Shown one piece after another: positions 35,790-46,044 of a stretch of DNA of 64,000 bases. Position numbers and translations under genes: made by a program. The notes under the pieces are model-generated. The model ran no database searches and was not told where the DNA came from. It was given only the letters and a program-made list of their open reading frames with translations. Source of the stretch: Bicyclus anynana (Eukaryota; Arthropoda; Insecta; Lepidoptera; Nymphalidae); NCBI RefSeq assembly GCF_947172395.1, contig NC_069093.1, positions 4,313,561-4,377,560 of the forward strand, in the 5' to 3' direction. The first letter of the stretch is position 1; every line of letters begins with the position of its first letter.

Positions 35790-36105
35790 ATCTTTAAGCA
35801 ATGTGTTAAAAAACATTTACTTAGTCGAGGTTACTACAACATTGATGAGTTCCTTAAAGATAAAAGCGCTTGGAGGCCATTGGATCAGCTTCCACCTTCA
35901 CACAGGAAATAAAACTATAAGAAATTGTAATTGTTATCAATTGTAAATTATAATACTGTATGACTTTTCAAAAGAGCAACTGTTGAGTTTCTTGCCGGTA
36001 TCTTCTCAGCAGAACCTGCCTTCCGAACCGGTGGTAGAATCTTTACAAATAGTCAACTGACGTGTCAAAAGTGCTTGTAAACTGAGCCTACTTGAAATAA
36101 TCTTG
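35790..36105 (+). mobile_element. 3' end of a Jockey-like LINE, just upstream of the first lectin exon
   Basis: Reads FKQCVKKHLLSRGYYNIDEF and WRPLDQLPPSHRK before a stop, then the family 3' UTR (GTTTCTTGCCGGTATCTTCT, GCTTGTAAACTGAGCCTAC). 5'-truncated. Its last recognisable base is about 50 bp before the exon at 36157. Confidence 0.8.
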
Positions 36106-36156
36106 TTTACTGACTTGACTAATATTCAAATATTTATAGTAAAAGTTTGTCCCCAG

Positions 36157-36374
36157 AATTGCTCCTCGGCACACTCCGAACACACCAGAAGGCCGCGTGC
36201 GACGAAGAGATGGTGACCCTCATATGTCCACGGGGAACTACAATTAGTATACAAGTAGCACAATATGGGACGTCGGCGTCCCAGAGCTCCTGTTCCTCGG
36301 AGCTGACGGAGTACCAGCCCGTGGCGGTCGAGGTTGTTGGAGACACCACGTGTACGTGGCCTAGTGCTTTACAG
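36157..36374 (+). CDS. eva-1: eva-1/EVA1C-like exon: first part of SUEL lectin domain 1
   Basis: Internal exon of an EVA1C-like membrane receptor. A pyrimidine-rich acceptor ending CCCCAG precedes 36157 and the donor is CAG|GTAATC. The exon starts after one codon base (phase 1 intron upstream) and ends on a codon boundary (phase 0). The 72 codons run LLLGTLRTHQKAACDEEM, then VTLICPRGTTISIQVAQYG, then a cysteine-containing loop (QSSCSSE ... TTCTWPSALQ). This is the N-terminal half of a SUEL/galactose-binding lectin domain: the A-C-D ... L-x-C-P-x-G-T-x-I-S-I ... A-x-Y-G pattern is characteristic, and human EVA1C has the same order. The domain would be extracellular. No initiator or signal peptide is in this exon, so at least one 5' exon is missing. 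A Jockey-like LINE remnant ends about 50 bp upstream and a Helitron starts about 90 bp downstream. Latrophilin also has a SUEL domain, but only one; the second domain downstream favours EVA1C. Confidence 0.9.
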
Positions 36375-36461
36375 GTAATCAGAACTTTTAATGTATTACC
36401 AATTACCTTCTATAGGACCTGCCTAGCTAGAGGTTACCTGTCTGTCATAAATATATGGTCA

Positions 36462-36795
36462 CTAGCAGACGCCCGCGATTTCCATGGATTTTTCCGGGTT
36501 AAAAAGTAGCCTATGTGTTAATCCAGACTATAGTCTATCTCTATTTCATATTACAGCTGATTAAGTTTAGTAGTCGCGACGTGAAAGAGTAACAAACATT
36601 TATGCCATCAAAATCAGTTTTTTTGCAAATCTCGGAAATCCATATTATTTTTGGGACAAAGAATAGCCTATGTGTTAATTCAGAGTAAAATCTATTTTCA
36701 TTACAAATTTCAGCCAAATCGGTTCATTAGTTGCGGCGTTAAAGAGTAACAAACATCCAAACATATTAACTTTCGCGTTTATAATATTAGTAGGA
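36462..36795 (-). mobile_element. Non-autonomous Helitron, group 4, internally duplicated
   Basis: 334 bp on the minus strand between CTAG at 36462 and TCCTACTAATATTATAAACG. The block containing TAGCCTATGTGTTAAT and AAAGAGTAACAAACAT occurs twice, making it about 110 bp longer than the copy at 27967. It starts about 90 bp after the lectin exon donor at 36374. Confidence 0.82.
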
Positions 36796-37020
36796 TGATC
36801 AAACGTGTTCATACAAACTGCATTTATAGAATCGATGTTTCATTGTGTTAAAATTAGAAAGAAAGAAAGAAAAAATCTTTATTACAGCATTATGCCACAC
36901 AACACAATATGCTCATAATATCATATAATTCTAACAAATAATAAATTACACGTGTATGTATTATGATTTAAAATTTATAGTTGTGTGCAGAGTATGGATC
37001 CAGGATATATTTATTGGTTT

Positions 37021-37080
37021 GTGTTAAAGTGTAACAAACATCCAAACAAACTATAAACGCAAATTATAATATTAGTAGGA
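37021..37080 (-). mobile_element. Group 4 Helitron 5' fragment
   Basis: GTGTAACAAACATCCAAACA and ATAATATTAGTAGGA, the 5' terminus only. Confidence 0.6.
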
Positions 37081-37261
37081 TTATTTTTTTACATATTAAA
37101 ACAAAGCGATTAATAGTTTCTAAGTTATCATAAAACTTATTATAATTTTAACTTATACCTACATGTAGGTGGGAGAAACATTCGAGTATCTAAACATATC
37201 TAATAAAATTTATATTTTAATAAGAATAATAATGATTTTAAACTTATTTCGTGGTTGTTCA

Positions 37262-37327
37262 TTATGAATGTTATTTAAAATCTCGTCGTTTTATCGTGGT
37301 ATGTACCCGTTTAAATAACATTCATAA
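37262..37327. repeat. Perfect 18-bp inverted repeat with 30-bp loop
   Basis: TTATGAATGTTATTTAAA at 37262-37279 and its complement at 37310-37327, in the first lectin intron. Possibly a worn MITE. Confidence 0.7.
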
Positions 37328-37729
37328 GAATAATAATATACATAAACACATAAAGTAAACATATAAATAACTGTGTTGTTTGCTTTATGGCTATCCATAC
37401 CTTTTCCATACATAACTTTCTCAGAAGTCAGTTTACTTGTTTCTCTTGATAAGGTCATGTTTACTTGGAGTTCAGTTGGGTAGAGTTTCTCGGAGGTTAC
37501 ATGCTGAAATACATGAAATATAAATAATCTTCTGTCGATTAAAAATAATTTTCTAATGAAATATAAGGCTAATTTATTTCTTGTTTAGATTAAAAATACA
37601 ACAAAAATATTTTTTAAAAGTTATCCTGATTGCATACCTTTTAAATACTATAACTTGAAAGGTAAGTCTCCTTGACCTTAGCCTGTCAACCTTCGGCATA
37701 ATTGCTAAGCATTAAGTACTTGTAATTAC

Positions 37730-37973
37730 ATCCAATTTCGGCTCACTTTTGAGCATGAGTCTCCTGTCAGATGTAGAGGGGTTAGGCCTTAGTAAACCAC
37801 GCTGGCCAAATGCGGTCACTCATCGTGAGTGACGTTTTTCCTTTACCGTTTGAGACATGTGATAATAAATGCACATAACTGATAAGTTATGCTAAGGTGC
37901 CCCGGATTGTATTCGAACCTACGCCCTCCGAATCGAAGGCAGAAGTTTTATCCACTAGGCTATCACGGTCTCA
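37730..37973 (-). mobile_element. SINE B, diverged
   Basis: ATCCAATTTCGGCTCACTTT to CACTAGGCTATCACGGTCTC, with internal deletions. Confidence 0.72.
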
Positions 37974-38267
37974 TCTATCGCTAATTATACCGATGGCTAT
38001 GGCTTGTATAGCTTGGCAAGTTCGTTGATGACACTCCCATGATATGCGGGCGACGGGAAGGGAAAAATTGCGCGGGTATGAAGTGCGCGGGGATTTGCTA
38101 CCCCCCTCCCGACCTCCGCGGACCATCGGGAGTGTTACGAACGAATTTGCCAAGCTACTAGCTATAGTCATATGGCACGTCAACTGTGTGTCTAAAACGC
38201 TAACGTAAACTAAAAAAAGTAATATTTTTCCGCCTCTGAAAGTACCACATCATTATTTTTTTTTTAA

Positions 38268-38440
38268 GATAATTTGCCATATCTTGTATAATATGACTAA
38301 TATTCCCATTCGCCTCCAACTAGTCGGGAAAGACTGTATTAGTAGTGGGTACGACGATAGATCAACGGGGCGGGGATCGAACCGCCACTCCTCGGTGATG
38401 AGTCCAACTGCTCTTACCGTTGAACTATTAAGGCTCTAGT
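38268..38440 (-). mobile_element. SINE C
   Basis: TTTGCCATATCTTGTATAAT tail, GGGGCGGGGATCGAACCGCC (B-box complement), head complement TTGAACTATTAAGGCT. Confidence 0.75.
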
Positions 38441-38919
38441 GCTCTTTGGAAGCAGAAAAAAACGGTAGTTGGTATTTTCTGGATTCTATGGCACAAAAAA
38501 CACACTCAGCGAGTGCTAATATAGTGAACTAAAAAAGACCTCCAGAACATACGTGGCTATAATTTGCATACGACCTCTTGACTTATCTTGTTCAAAGCTT
38601 GACCCCCTTCGTGTCAGTGAAAATGGCCCTTGAGTGGCAAATGTCTTTGGAGATTTTTTTTTCTATTTTCTCTTTGTTATAAAAGATATTGTTTCAGTCT
38701 ATTATTATCTGAGCCGAGCAAATCTAAAGGGTATAAAGTAATGGCAGTGGATGGATGGGACTTTAGATGAGTAACTGTAGTAGTAAAAGCTCGTAATTAA
38801 AAAAAACCATTTACTTTCTCTCTGGATTGCATCTCCCGTAGATGAGTGATTGAATTGTTATTTTTTTTATTCATTAATGAGAAAGAATACTACAAGAAAC
38901 TTAAGCTAAATAACTCTTA

Positions 38920-39319
38920 TAACAAATTATGCCCACGAGGAATGGTGGCACGAATACTGGCTGCATTTCCGCGTTGGACAGCCAGGCTGATCCTTACAGC
39001 CTGTATTCGTACACTGCTGGACATAGGCCTTTCCGAGAGCGCACCACCACACACGATCCTCCGCCTTCCTCATCCAGCCACTTCCCACTACCTTCTTGAT
39101 GTCGTCGGACCATCTAGCTGGAGGGCGTCCTACACTGCGTTTGCTAGTACGCGGTCTCCACTCCAGAACACGTCTGCCCCAGCGGCCATCTGTTCTACGA
39201 CAGATATGGCCCGCCCACTGCCACTTCAGTTTGCTAATCCTTAGGGCTACGTCGATTATTCTCACCCTTTTATCACCAGGAAAATTAAATATTATTAAGA
39301 CATAACTGTCAAAGTGCAC
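38920..39319 (-). mobile_element. RTE-like LINE 3' end
   Basis: Minus strand: RIIDVALRISKLKWQWAGHI, CRRTDGRWGRRVLEWRPRTS, KRSVGRPPARWSDDIKKVVG. It is the commonest LINE tail in this window (also 10494, 19025, 30740, 47600, 51815). Open for 130 codons, but no reverse transcriptase core. Confidence 0.78.
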
Positions 39320-39685
39320 GTTCTTTCATTCAATATTATAGAGTAGAATATTTCGAAAGTTTTTTTTCTCACGTCCGACCAACTAAAACAAATATAAATC
39401 GCAATATTCCAGAAAATGAAGCTATAAGTATATATCCATTATGTTCAACATTATTACTAGTATAAGTAGGTAGGTATTAATATTCAAAATTACGTACAAT
39501 TTGGATAATTCGTCTTATCATAATAATTCGCAAGTCTAGACTACGCTAGACAAATAATAATCCGTAATGCATGTTTTTATACGAACTTTTATGTACTGAA
39601 ACAGTGCTATTTTAGGAGAAAGGCCCTCCGCTAGAGGCTATGGTATTACTCGGATCAGTATTATTTGTGTGTACATTTGTATAGG

Positions 39686-39880
39686 TTCAAATTCAAAATT
39701 ATATTATTTCAATTAGGCTTAGTTTATAAGCACTTTTGAAAGTCAGGTATATGTCAAAATTTAATTTAATCTAATGGTGGAAATAATAGACGAAAACTTA
39801 AAATTAAGGTTACGAGGGTTCCAAACGCGCCTTGGTCCGAGAAGAGCCCACAACAAACTCAGCCAAGGTTTATTTTTTTT
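39686..39880 (-). mobile_element. Jockey-like LINE 3' UTR fragment
   Basis: TTCAAATTCAAAATTATATT and TTAGTTTATAAGCACTTTTG are the complement of the LINE 3' UTR seen at 51287 and 60686; then GAGAAGAGCCCACAACAAAC. No protein part is left. Confidence 0.55.
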
Positions 39881-40343
39881 GTTTACCACCATTTTACAAA
39901 GTTATTTACGTTTTCTGTAAGATTTTAACAAGAGGTCATGTTTTTTTAACATGACTAACATTCTATATTTTCTGTACGTATGAGTAGTACGAGTAGGTAT
40001 ATACCTTATATCGTGTAATTAATAAACCTAGACCGTTTTAGATTTGACTAATATTGAATAGTGGTTTATCTCAGTATTAAAATTACGGTACTTTCAATAC
40101 TAGTGGTTTAGGAAAAAAGAAAGGAAGAAAAAACCAAAATGAATAAATAAAAAATTTCAAATTATAATTTTGTAGCGAATTCCATTGAGTATCATGCTCT
40201 TTTTATATTATAGAAACGAATGAGCGTGTAAATTTTCCAATTCCATCCTTTTCCAACTCTGCATCATTGGTTGAGTTAAAGCATAGAATCATAAAATAAT
40301 TACTAATAAATAAAGAACGTACGCTTTTCGCATATATAAAATA

Positions 40344-40543
40344 CTAGCTGACGCCGCTCAGTTTCACCCGCGTGGTTCCTGTGCCCGTAGGAATACGGGG
40401 ATAATATATAGCTTATAGGCTTTCTCGATAAATGTGATAGTTAACACTGAAAGAATTTTTAAAATCGGACCAGTAGTTCCTGAGATTACAGCGTTCAATC
40501 AATCAAACAAACAAACTCTTCAGCTTTATAATATTAGCATAGA
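40344..40543 (-). mobile_element. Non-autonomous Helitron, group 1
   Basis: 200 bp on the minus strand with CTAG at 40344-40347 and TCTATGCTAATATTATAAAG at the 5' end. In the first lectin intron. Confidence 0.82.
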
Positions 40544-40569
40544 TTTGTCAGTATTATTTATGATAATAG

Positions 40570-40872
40570 TCATTTAAGAACAGTTAAATCGGTACGCAAT
40601 TTACTTGAAAATCCAGTTTCTTTACAAAAACAGTTGGCACGTAGCTGTAAAAATACTAGTCCCGGGAACTTATAGTAAGCAACCTTCGCATTTCTAGTCA
40701 TACAGCGTAAATGACTGGTAATTTGCCGACTGAATGCCCCACTGCTAACAAAAGTAGGACGTTTGCGAGGCATTTTAAACCTCGATTGAGTGGTTTTTGG
40801 CATGTCGCTACATTCGGTCGGGCTTTTACGGCTCAATCTGCGACGTGATTCAACAATACGACTTTTTTACGG
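40570..40872 (-). other. Unassigned open frame on the minus strand
   Basis: Open for about 100 codons if read from an upstream position without ATG: ESRRRLSRKSPTECSDMPKT, TQSRFKMPRKRPTFVSSGAF, SRQITSHLRC, then KVAYYKFPGLVFLQLRANCF. Rich in Arg, Lys and Ser at the N-terminal side. I do not recognise it. It lies inside the first lectin intron, antisense to the gene, next to a Helitron, and could be a fragment of a DNA-transposon protein. No splice sites or promoter were assigned. Confidence 0.25.
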
Positions 40873-41819
40873 TGAGTCAGCGTATTTTTATACCTTTTAA
40901 CCTTTGGGCAACGTGTAATGGAAAATAAGTGATTTTGGGAATGTGCTATTCGCATTCATACTCTAGGAGACTATGGTGTTTAAATAAAAATCGAATGTTG
41001 AAATATTGTTTGGGTTAACAATTAAGTTTGCTGCTCTCAATAGGTTCTTGGTTAACTAGGCTGGTTATGTGAGTGGCCCTGGATTCGGTACCCGCCCAGT
41101 GGACTAATATGAAAGGAGAGAAAGAAAGAAAAATTCTTTTCCTTCGAAATTATGCCATCCAATACACAGATCATCCAGGACAATACCCTGCGATGTGTGG
41201 CATAAATATTTTTTTAACGGATTACTTGTGGCTATAAAATGCAAAACAAGCTCTATGTAGGAAATGTATGTTCCTAATAGAATCAAAGGAATTCCTTAGG
41301 AGACAAACCACTAGGTACTGCCTAAACTCGAAGAGGTATCCTTTTGTTTCAACAATAACATAACAGTACCTAAGGTACCTAAGGTTTAAAGATAAGAAAG
41401 AAAGAAAGACAGAAAATAAATTTATTCAAATCTAAAAGTTACAGACAGTCAGTACGCTATCTTTTTGACAACATGTCTGTCTATAACCCTTAAAAAGAAA
41501 GGGTGTACAGCTCAGCATATGCCGTGCACTACGTACAAGTATAATACACGGCGCTGATTTTCAGCTGAGACCCGTGTGACGTCACAGCTTATAATTGTAC
41601 AAATAAATTGAAATTAACTAAATTAAATTAAAATATAGCAGCAAATATGTGTTACATTTTCAAAATATAAAAGACTTAATCGCATAAAGAACATTATTCA
41701 AATATTGTTCTATTAATAATAAATAAGCAGTTTACTTTTGTCCAACCTCCCTTCCCACAAAACCAACAACTTGAAGCGATAAAGCCACCCATCTCCACCC
41801 AATCCAGAAAAAAACCTCC

Positions 41820-41960
41820 CCGTACGTTTACCCTTAAACCAGGAAACATCCTCAGGCGTACATCGCTCTTTGAGTATCGTCCTTTACAAATAAATTCTTA
41901 CAAGTAATTCGTAGGATTTTCGCGGAGAAAAGCAAAATAAATAATTTATTATTATTCACA
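41820..41960. mobile_element. Decayed relative of the palindromic MITE at 9189
   Basis: Shares CGTACGTTTACCCTTAAACC-like loop sequence, ACATCCTCAGG, and the end GGATTTTCGCGGAGAAAAGC followed by AAAATAAATAATTTATTA. Left arm lost. Confidence 0.5.
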
Positions 41961-42173
41961 ATGAACTTCCGTTAAGTAACACCTGCCCCCTAGCTAAGTG
42001 GCACGTCGATTCTCTTTCTACGACTAAATGAAATTAAGTTAATTTTCCACATTTGTCTGCCTCACGTTTAGGGCGCTAGTGCCCCATCTCTAGTAAACAA
42101 TATCATGGGGATAACCTGGTTGCTTAAGGTTGACGTCACATTGGATGGTGGGCAATCCCTTTATTATTTACTA

Positions 42174-42369
42174 CTAGCTGACACCGCGCGGTTTTACCTG
42201 CGTGGTTGCCGCTCCTGTAGGAATACGAGAATAATATATAGTCTATAGCCTTCTTCGATAAATGGGCTATCTTACACTGAAAGAATTTTTCAAATCGGAT
42301 CACTAGTTCTTGAGATTAGCGCGTACAATCAATCAAACAAACTCATCAGCTTTATAATATTAGTATAGA
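42174..42369 (-). mobile_element. Non-autonomous Helitron, group 1
   Basis: 196 bp, CTAG at 42174-42177, 5' end TCTATACTAATATTATAAAG on the minus strand. A SINE B fragment follows directly and the lectin exon at 42523 lies about 150 bp further. Confidence 0.83.
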
Positions 42370-42371
42370 TT

Positions 42372-42437
42372 GAAGCCTTGCCCCTTCTGAGAGGAGGACT
42401 CGACTCAACTCGAATATGGGTTGATAATGATGATTGA
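42372..42437 (+). mobile_element. SINE B, 3' fragment
   Basis: CTGAGAGGAGGACTCGACTC and CGAATATGGGTTGATAATGA only; directly after Helitron 42174. Confidence 0.6.
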
Positions 42438-42522
42438 AGCCCCTTTAACATAAGTTATACCCCTCCTAAATCATAACATGATCGGCATACTAACTAATAT
42501 TCGGCAGTATTCCTTGTTGCAG

Positions 42523-42646
42523 ACGGTGGTCGAGGCCTGTCAGAAGAAGAGGCAGTGCAAGTTCCACACCAGCCCTAAAGCCTTCGGGGTCGACCCGTGC
42601 CCGGGGTCAAGAAGGTTCGTCGAAGTAGCGTACAAATGCCGTCCTT
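42523..42646 (+). CDS. eva-1: eva-1/EVA1C-like exon: second part of SUEL lectin domain 1
   Basis: Acceptor TTGTTGCAG|ACG and donor T|GTAAGTAC. The exon enters in phase 0, matching the previous exon, and leaves in phase 1. Its 41 codons begin TVVEACQKKRQCKFH, continue through KAFGVDPCPGSRRF and end VEVAYKCRP. This is the usual C-terminal half of a SUEL domain: C-x4-C, then F-x-x-D-P-C-P-G, then Y-x-V-x-Y-x-C. Joined to the preceding exon it completes lectin domain 1, and the leftover T makes TAT (Tyr) with the next exon. Transposable elements press on both sides: a Helitron and a SINE fragment end about 85 bp upstream, and another Helitron starts 49 bp after the donor. In database proteins this half-domain aligns with human EVA1C, recalled as having a very similar C-x4-C, D-L-C-P-G-S and F-K-C-Q-P layout. 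Confidence 0.92.
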
Positions 42647-42695
42647 GTAAGTACCTACTGTACCCTTTACTTTTTTTTGTTAAATTTATTTACTA

Positions 42696-43196
42696 CTAGC
42701 TGACGCCCGCGACTTCGTCAGCGTTAAACCCTACTACTACCCTACCCTACTCCCATTCTACAGCTACCCTACCATACAGGGGATGAGTACTGGACAAGTA
42801 CAGGACTCAACCCTACTCCTACCCTACCCTTACCCTATCCCTACCCTATCCCTACCCTACTATTACCATACCCCTACCCTACCCCTACCCTACCACGCGC
42901 TTAAAAAATGGAGTAACTTCTCCCGTTTTTCTAACATTTCCCTTCGATGCTGTGCTCCTATTGAGTGATGAAAAGTATAATATAACCTGCCCAGGAGTAT
43001 AAAGAATAATTGTACGAAGTTTTGTTAAAATCCAAGACAGACAGACAGATAGGCAGACGGACAGACAGACAGACAAAAATTTTACTGATTGCATTTTTGG
43101 CATCAGTATCGATCACTTATCATCCCCTGATAGTTATTTTGGAAATATATTTCATGTACAGAATTTACCTCTCTACAGATTTATTATAAGAATAGA
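42696..43196 (-). mobile_element. Group 2 Helitron carrying a TACCC/TAGGG array
   Basis: 501 bp on the minus strand, CTAG at 42696-42699 and 5' TCTATTCTTATAATAAATCT. Between the hairpin end and the body lies a long irregular array of TACCC units (about 42727-42895), and next to the middle a GACAGACA run (43035-43075). Its 3' terminus is only 49 bp after the donor of the lectin exon at 42523. Confidence 0.83.
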
Positions 43197-43551
43197 TTTA
43201 TCCTAATTAAACTATCCCAAAAATCCTTTATGTAGGTCTATACAAATGAGTAATATTAACGATATATTTCCTAAAATAATTTATCTATAGTTAAACCGTA
43301 GAATTTTACACATTGCATAACTGAATAAGCAGTAATTGTATTGATTGTTAGCTGTAATAAAACACTGAAGATGCCTTTCTCCAGTTGAAACAAGATTGGC
43401 ACCAATCCGAGGAGGTCAGCGGATTCCTTGGCACGATTACACTCACCGTTGACCTCTTATTCACGGCAAAAACATACGAAGGAAGTTTTCTTGTGAAAAT
43501 TTGTAACACCGTGCTAGGGTTGTGCTATTTTAAAATACTTTTAACAAGAAT

Positions 43552-43735
43552 TCGTCCACGCGAAATTCAGTTTTTCACAAATCCCACGGAAACCATGGTT
43601 TCGGGATAAAAATAATACTATAGGTTGCTCTATAACCTTTTGTATATTCAGTGAAAGTCCCTTTAAAATCGGTTCAGCCATCCCAAAAATTTGCTAGGAC
43701 AAACGGAAAAATAGACAGACAACAATTTTAAAAAG
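43552..43735 (-). mobile_element. Helitron-like fragment
   Basis: TCGTCCACGCGAAATTCAGT, then CACGGAAACCATGGTTTCGG and AAAATCGGTTCAGCC, a diverged Helitron body without the CTAG end. A tiny hairpin remnant (CAGACGCCCGTGAATTTG) lies at 43905-43930. Confidence 0.5.
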
Positions 43736-44479
43736 GTTGTTGTGGTTTGGTGTCCCGTAAATATTTATTGAGAAAACAAATTTATCTTTAAATCACAGAC
43801 GGACACTTCCATTTATTTATATGTCTTCAATTTTATTATGTATATACATATTATACATATATGTAATATTACATATTATACGTATTATATGTATGTATAG
43901 GATGCAGACGCCCGTGAATTTGCCCGCATGTAATGCAGTATTTTGAATTACGTTTTAAAAAAATTTTGCAAAAGGCAGCCCTGTATACCTGTGCAGGCTA
44001 ACTTGAGAATCCGAAGTTGGTTGGTGAACATTGGACATCCCTGTTATCATCAAACACAGGTCCTCTAACACAAGGCAGGCAGGCGAAATCCCTTCCAAAT
44101 ACGCCCTGGATATAACTACAGATTATTAAATTGGTGTCATTTTTTGAACTGGAAACTTCGGTCTTACATTCGATTAGTAATTCCAAATTCAAATATAATA
44201 TAATATTTTATTATCTCTGTGTTCGCATAATCCCAATTAAGTAATAGTATTAACACTTTTAGTTTTTTTTGAAGTCTTACTGTTTACATTATGAAAAAGT
44301 AAATACATAGAATACGAATACTAGTTCTGCCGTACAAGATTTTAAATCCTGATTTGTAATTAAAAAGAAAAGTATATTATCTGCTTGTGTGAATATTTTA
44401 GTTTTTATAAAATTACTATGTTAAAAAAAATTGTTAGTCTGTATGCCTATCAAAAAGATAATTTTCTGACCAGCGGGAT

Positions 44480-46009
44480 TATTATATTATTTTAAAAATG
44501 AAACGAGGTAAGTCGCCTGGGTTTGACGGTCTGAGCTTAGAGCACATTCAGAATGCGGGTGACAAATGTTTTAATGTCTTGGCGGAACTATTTTCAATTT
44601 GCATGAATTCTGGCTATCTGCCTATAAATCTCATGAAAACAGTGGTGGTTCCTGTTCCTAAAAACAAAACCGGCGATCTTTCTAGTCTCAATAACTATAG
44701 GCCGATTTCTTTAGGAACTATTATTGGGAAGATACTAGAGAGACTTATTTATTCGGATGTTAGTCAAAATTTAAAGATCGATGACGCGCAGTTTGGTTTT
44801 CGTCCCGGTCTCTCAACGGATTCTGCGATTTTTAGTCTCAAGTCTACGATTAACTATTACACGGGTAGAGACACATCGGTCTATGCCTGCTTTTTAGATC
44901 TGAGCAGAGCTTTTGACTTAGTAAACTACCAGTTACTATGGCAAAAACTTATGAAGTCTCACGTACCGAGTAAAACCGTAGATCTGTTGAGGTACTGGTA
45001 TGAGAATCAAAATAATGTTGTAAAATGGGGCGACGCACTCTCTAATGATTTTAGATTAGAGTGTGGCGTGCGTCAAGGTGGGCTGACCTCTCCGGACCTT
45101 TTTAGTCTATATGTCAACGACCTGATTGAGGAACTGAGAAGTGCTAAAGTAGGCTGTCATATAGGTACAACTTGTGTAAATAACCTAAGTTATGCTGATG
45201 ATATGGTACTTCTGAGTCCCTCAATCAGGGGACTTAGGCACTTGCTGAACATCTGTGAGCAGTATGCCAGGGATCACGGTCTCAAATATAATGTGAAAAA
45301 GACACAGATAATGATATTTCGGGCAGGTAAAGGTCCGGAAAATGTGCCTTTGGTTCTTTTAGATGGAACTCCCATAGAAAGGGTGAACAAATTCAGGTAC
45401 TTGGGGCATATTCTAACTGAGGATTTGCGTGATAATGAAGACATAGAGCGTGAACGCAGGGCTTTGGCTGTTCGGTGTAACATGCTCGCTCGCCGGTTTG
45501 CGAGGTGCAGTCCTGAAGCGAAGCTGACACTGTTTAGAGCATACTGTCAATGCTTCTACACCAGTCAGCTTTGGGTCAATTGCACCTCAAGGGCACGTAG
45601 CAGCATCAGAGTGCAGTATAATAACGCATACCGAATTCTGATGAAACTGCCTAAATACTGTAGTGCATCGGGTATGTTTGCCGACGCCAAAGTACAGGAT
45701 TATTTCGCGATCATCAGATCGCGAACTGCGGCTTTTTGGTTCCGTCTCCGGAATTCTCGAAATGAAATCCTCAGCGTATGCTCCGAGTGCCCTGAAAACC
45801 CTATCCTAAAATATTGGCTTACCGTGCATCGCGACAGAAACAGGAAATAAAAATGATTGCTCTCCTAGAGAAATGTTGCAACGTACCAAATAGTTTAATA
45901 TTTATATTATTCGGTTCTTTACTGTAGACTTATTACTTAATTAATTAATTACTTTTATTTATTATGTATTTGTATATTTTAAATGGGTTTTTAGCCTGAA
46001 ATAAAGACA

Positions 46010-46041
<32 letters not shown>
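44480..46041 (+). mobile_element. 5'-truncated non-LTR retrotransposon (CR1/L2/Rex1-Daphne-like) with (ATT)n tail
   Basis: The element lies in the intron between the lectin exons at 42523 and 48374, same orientation as the gene. It begins inside the reverse transcriptase region (no endonuclease domain upstream), contains one long open frame, a roughly 170-bp 3' UTR ending in ATAAAGACAT, and a run of ATT repeats to about 46041. Short tandem-repeat tails rather than poly(A) are typical of the CR1/L2 group. The 3' tail runs directly into the left inverted repeat of a MITE. Target-site duplication was not identified. Confidence 0.85.
44498..45850 (+). CDS. Reverse transcriptase of a non-LTR retrotransposon, N-terminally truncated, 450 codons open
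   Basis: Reverse transcriptase fragment acting in target-primed reverse transcription of LINE RNA. Visible motifs: GKSPGFDGLSLEH (residues 4-16), the NNYRPISL block (65-72), DAQFGFRPGLSTDSA (96-110), motif A FLDLSRAFD with catalytic Asp134 (132-140), GVRQGGLTSPDLFSLYVNDL (190-209), and the catalytic YADD (232-235) followed by LKYNVKKT and FRYLGHILTED. The C-terminal part (LFRAYCQCFYTSQLW, RSRTAAFWFRLRNS) is typical of CR1/L2-type elements. The full protein would also have an upstream apurinic-type endonuclease, missing here; the ATG used is therefore internal rather than a proven start. The frame has no stop or frameshift over 1.35 kb, which suggests a young insertion. It cannot mobilise itself without the missing part. 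Confidence 0.93.
   Translation: MKRGKSPGFDGLSLEHIQNAGDKCFNVLAELFSICMNSGYLPINLMKTVVVPVPKNKTGDLSSLNNYRPISLGTIIGKILERLIYSDVSQNLKIDDAQFGFRPGLSTDSAIFSLKSTINYYTGRDTSVYACFLDLSRAFDLVNYQLLWQKLMKSHVPSKTVDLLRYWYENQNNVVKWGDALSNDFRLECGVRQGGLTSPDLFSLYVNDLIEELRSAKVGCHIGTTCVNNLSYADDMVLLSPSIRGLRHLLNICEQYARDHGLKYNVKKTQIMIFRAGKGPENVPLVLLDGTPIERVNKFRYLGHILTEDLRDNEDIERERRALAVRCNMLARRFARCSPEAKLTLFRAYCQCFYTSQLWVNCTSRARSSIRVQYNNAYRILMKLPKYCSASGMFADAKVQDYFAIIRSRTAAFWFRLRNSRNEILSVCSECPENPILKYWLTVHRDRNRK

Positions 46042-46044
<3 letters not shown>

Larger units (their letters stand above)
28189..36156. other. Repeat-rich DNA without recognised exon, leading to the first lectin exon
   Basis: Nothing recognisable in 28190-28905, 29215-29570, 29835-30735, 31170-32155, 32312-33185 and 34612-35010. 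29640-29830 begins with TTTA repeats and looks like a worn reverse-strand LINE 3' UTR. The frame at 31872-32087 is hydrophobic but has no support as a signal-peptide exon. An exon ending in phase 1 with a signal peptide was sought and not found. Confidence 0.55.
36375..42522 (+). other. eva-1: Intron (6148 bp, phase 0) inside lectin domain 1
   Basis: GTAATC donor, TTGCAG acceptor. Holds Helitrons, SINEs B and C, LINE tails and an unassigned antisense frame, all listed. Three AAGAAAGAAAG-type runs (36857, 41108, 41396) each precede AT-rich sequence and may mark worn LINE 3' ends in reverse. Nothing seen in 37085-37255, 37330-37725, 38445-38915, 39885-40340, 40875-41100, 41200-41390 and 41565-41815. 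Confidence 0.8.

Noticed and set aside
36147..36509. Start of the receptor protein at the first lectin exon
   Set aside because: There is no ATG at the start, the reading begins mid-codon after a good acceptor, and a signal peptide is absent.
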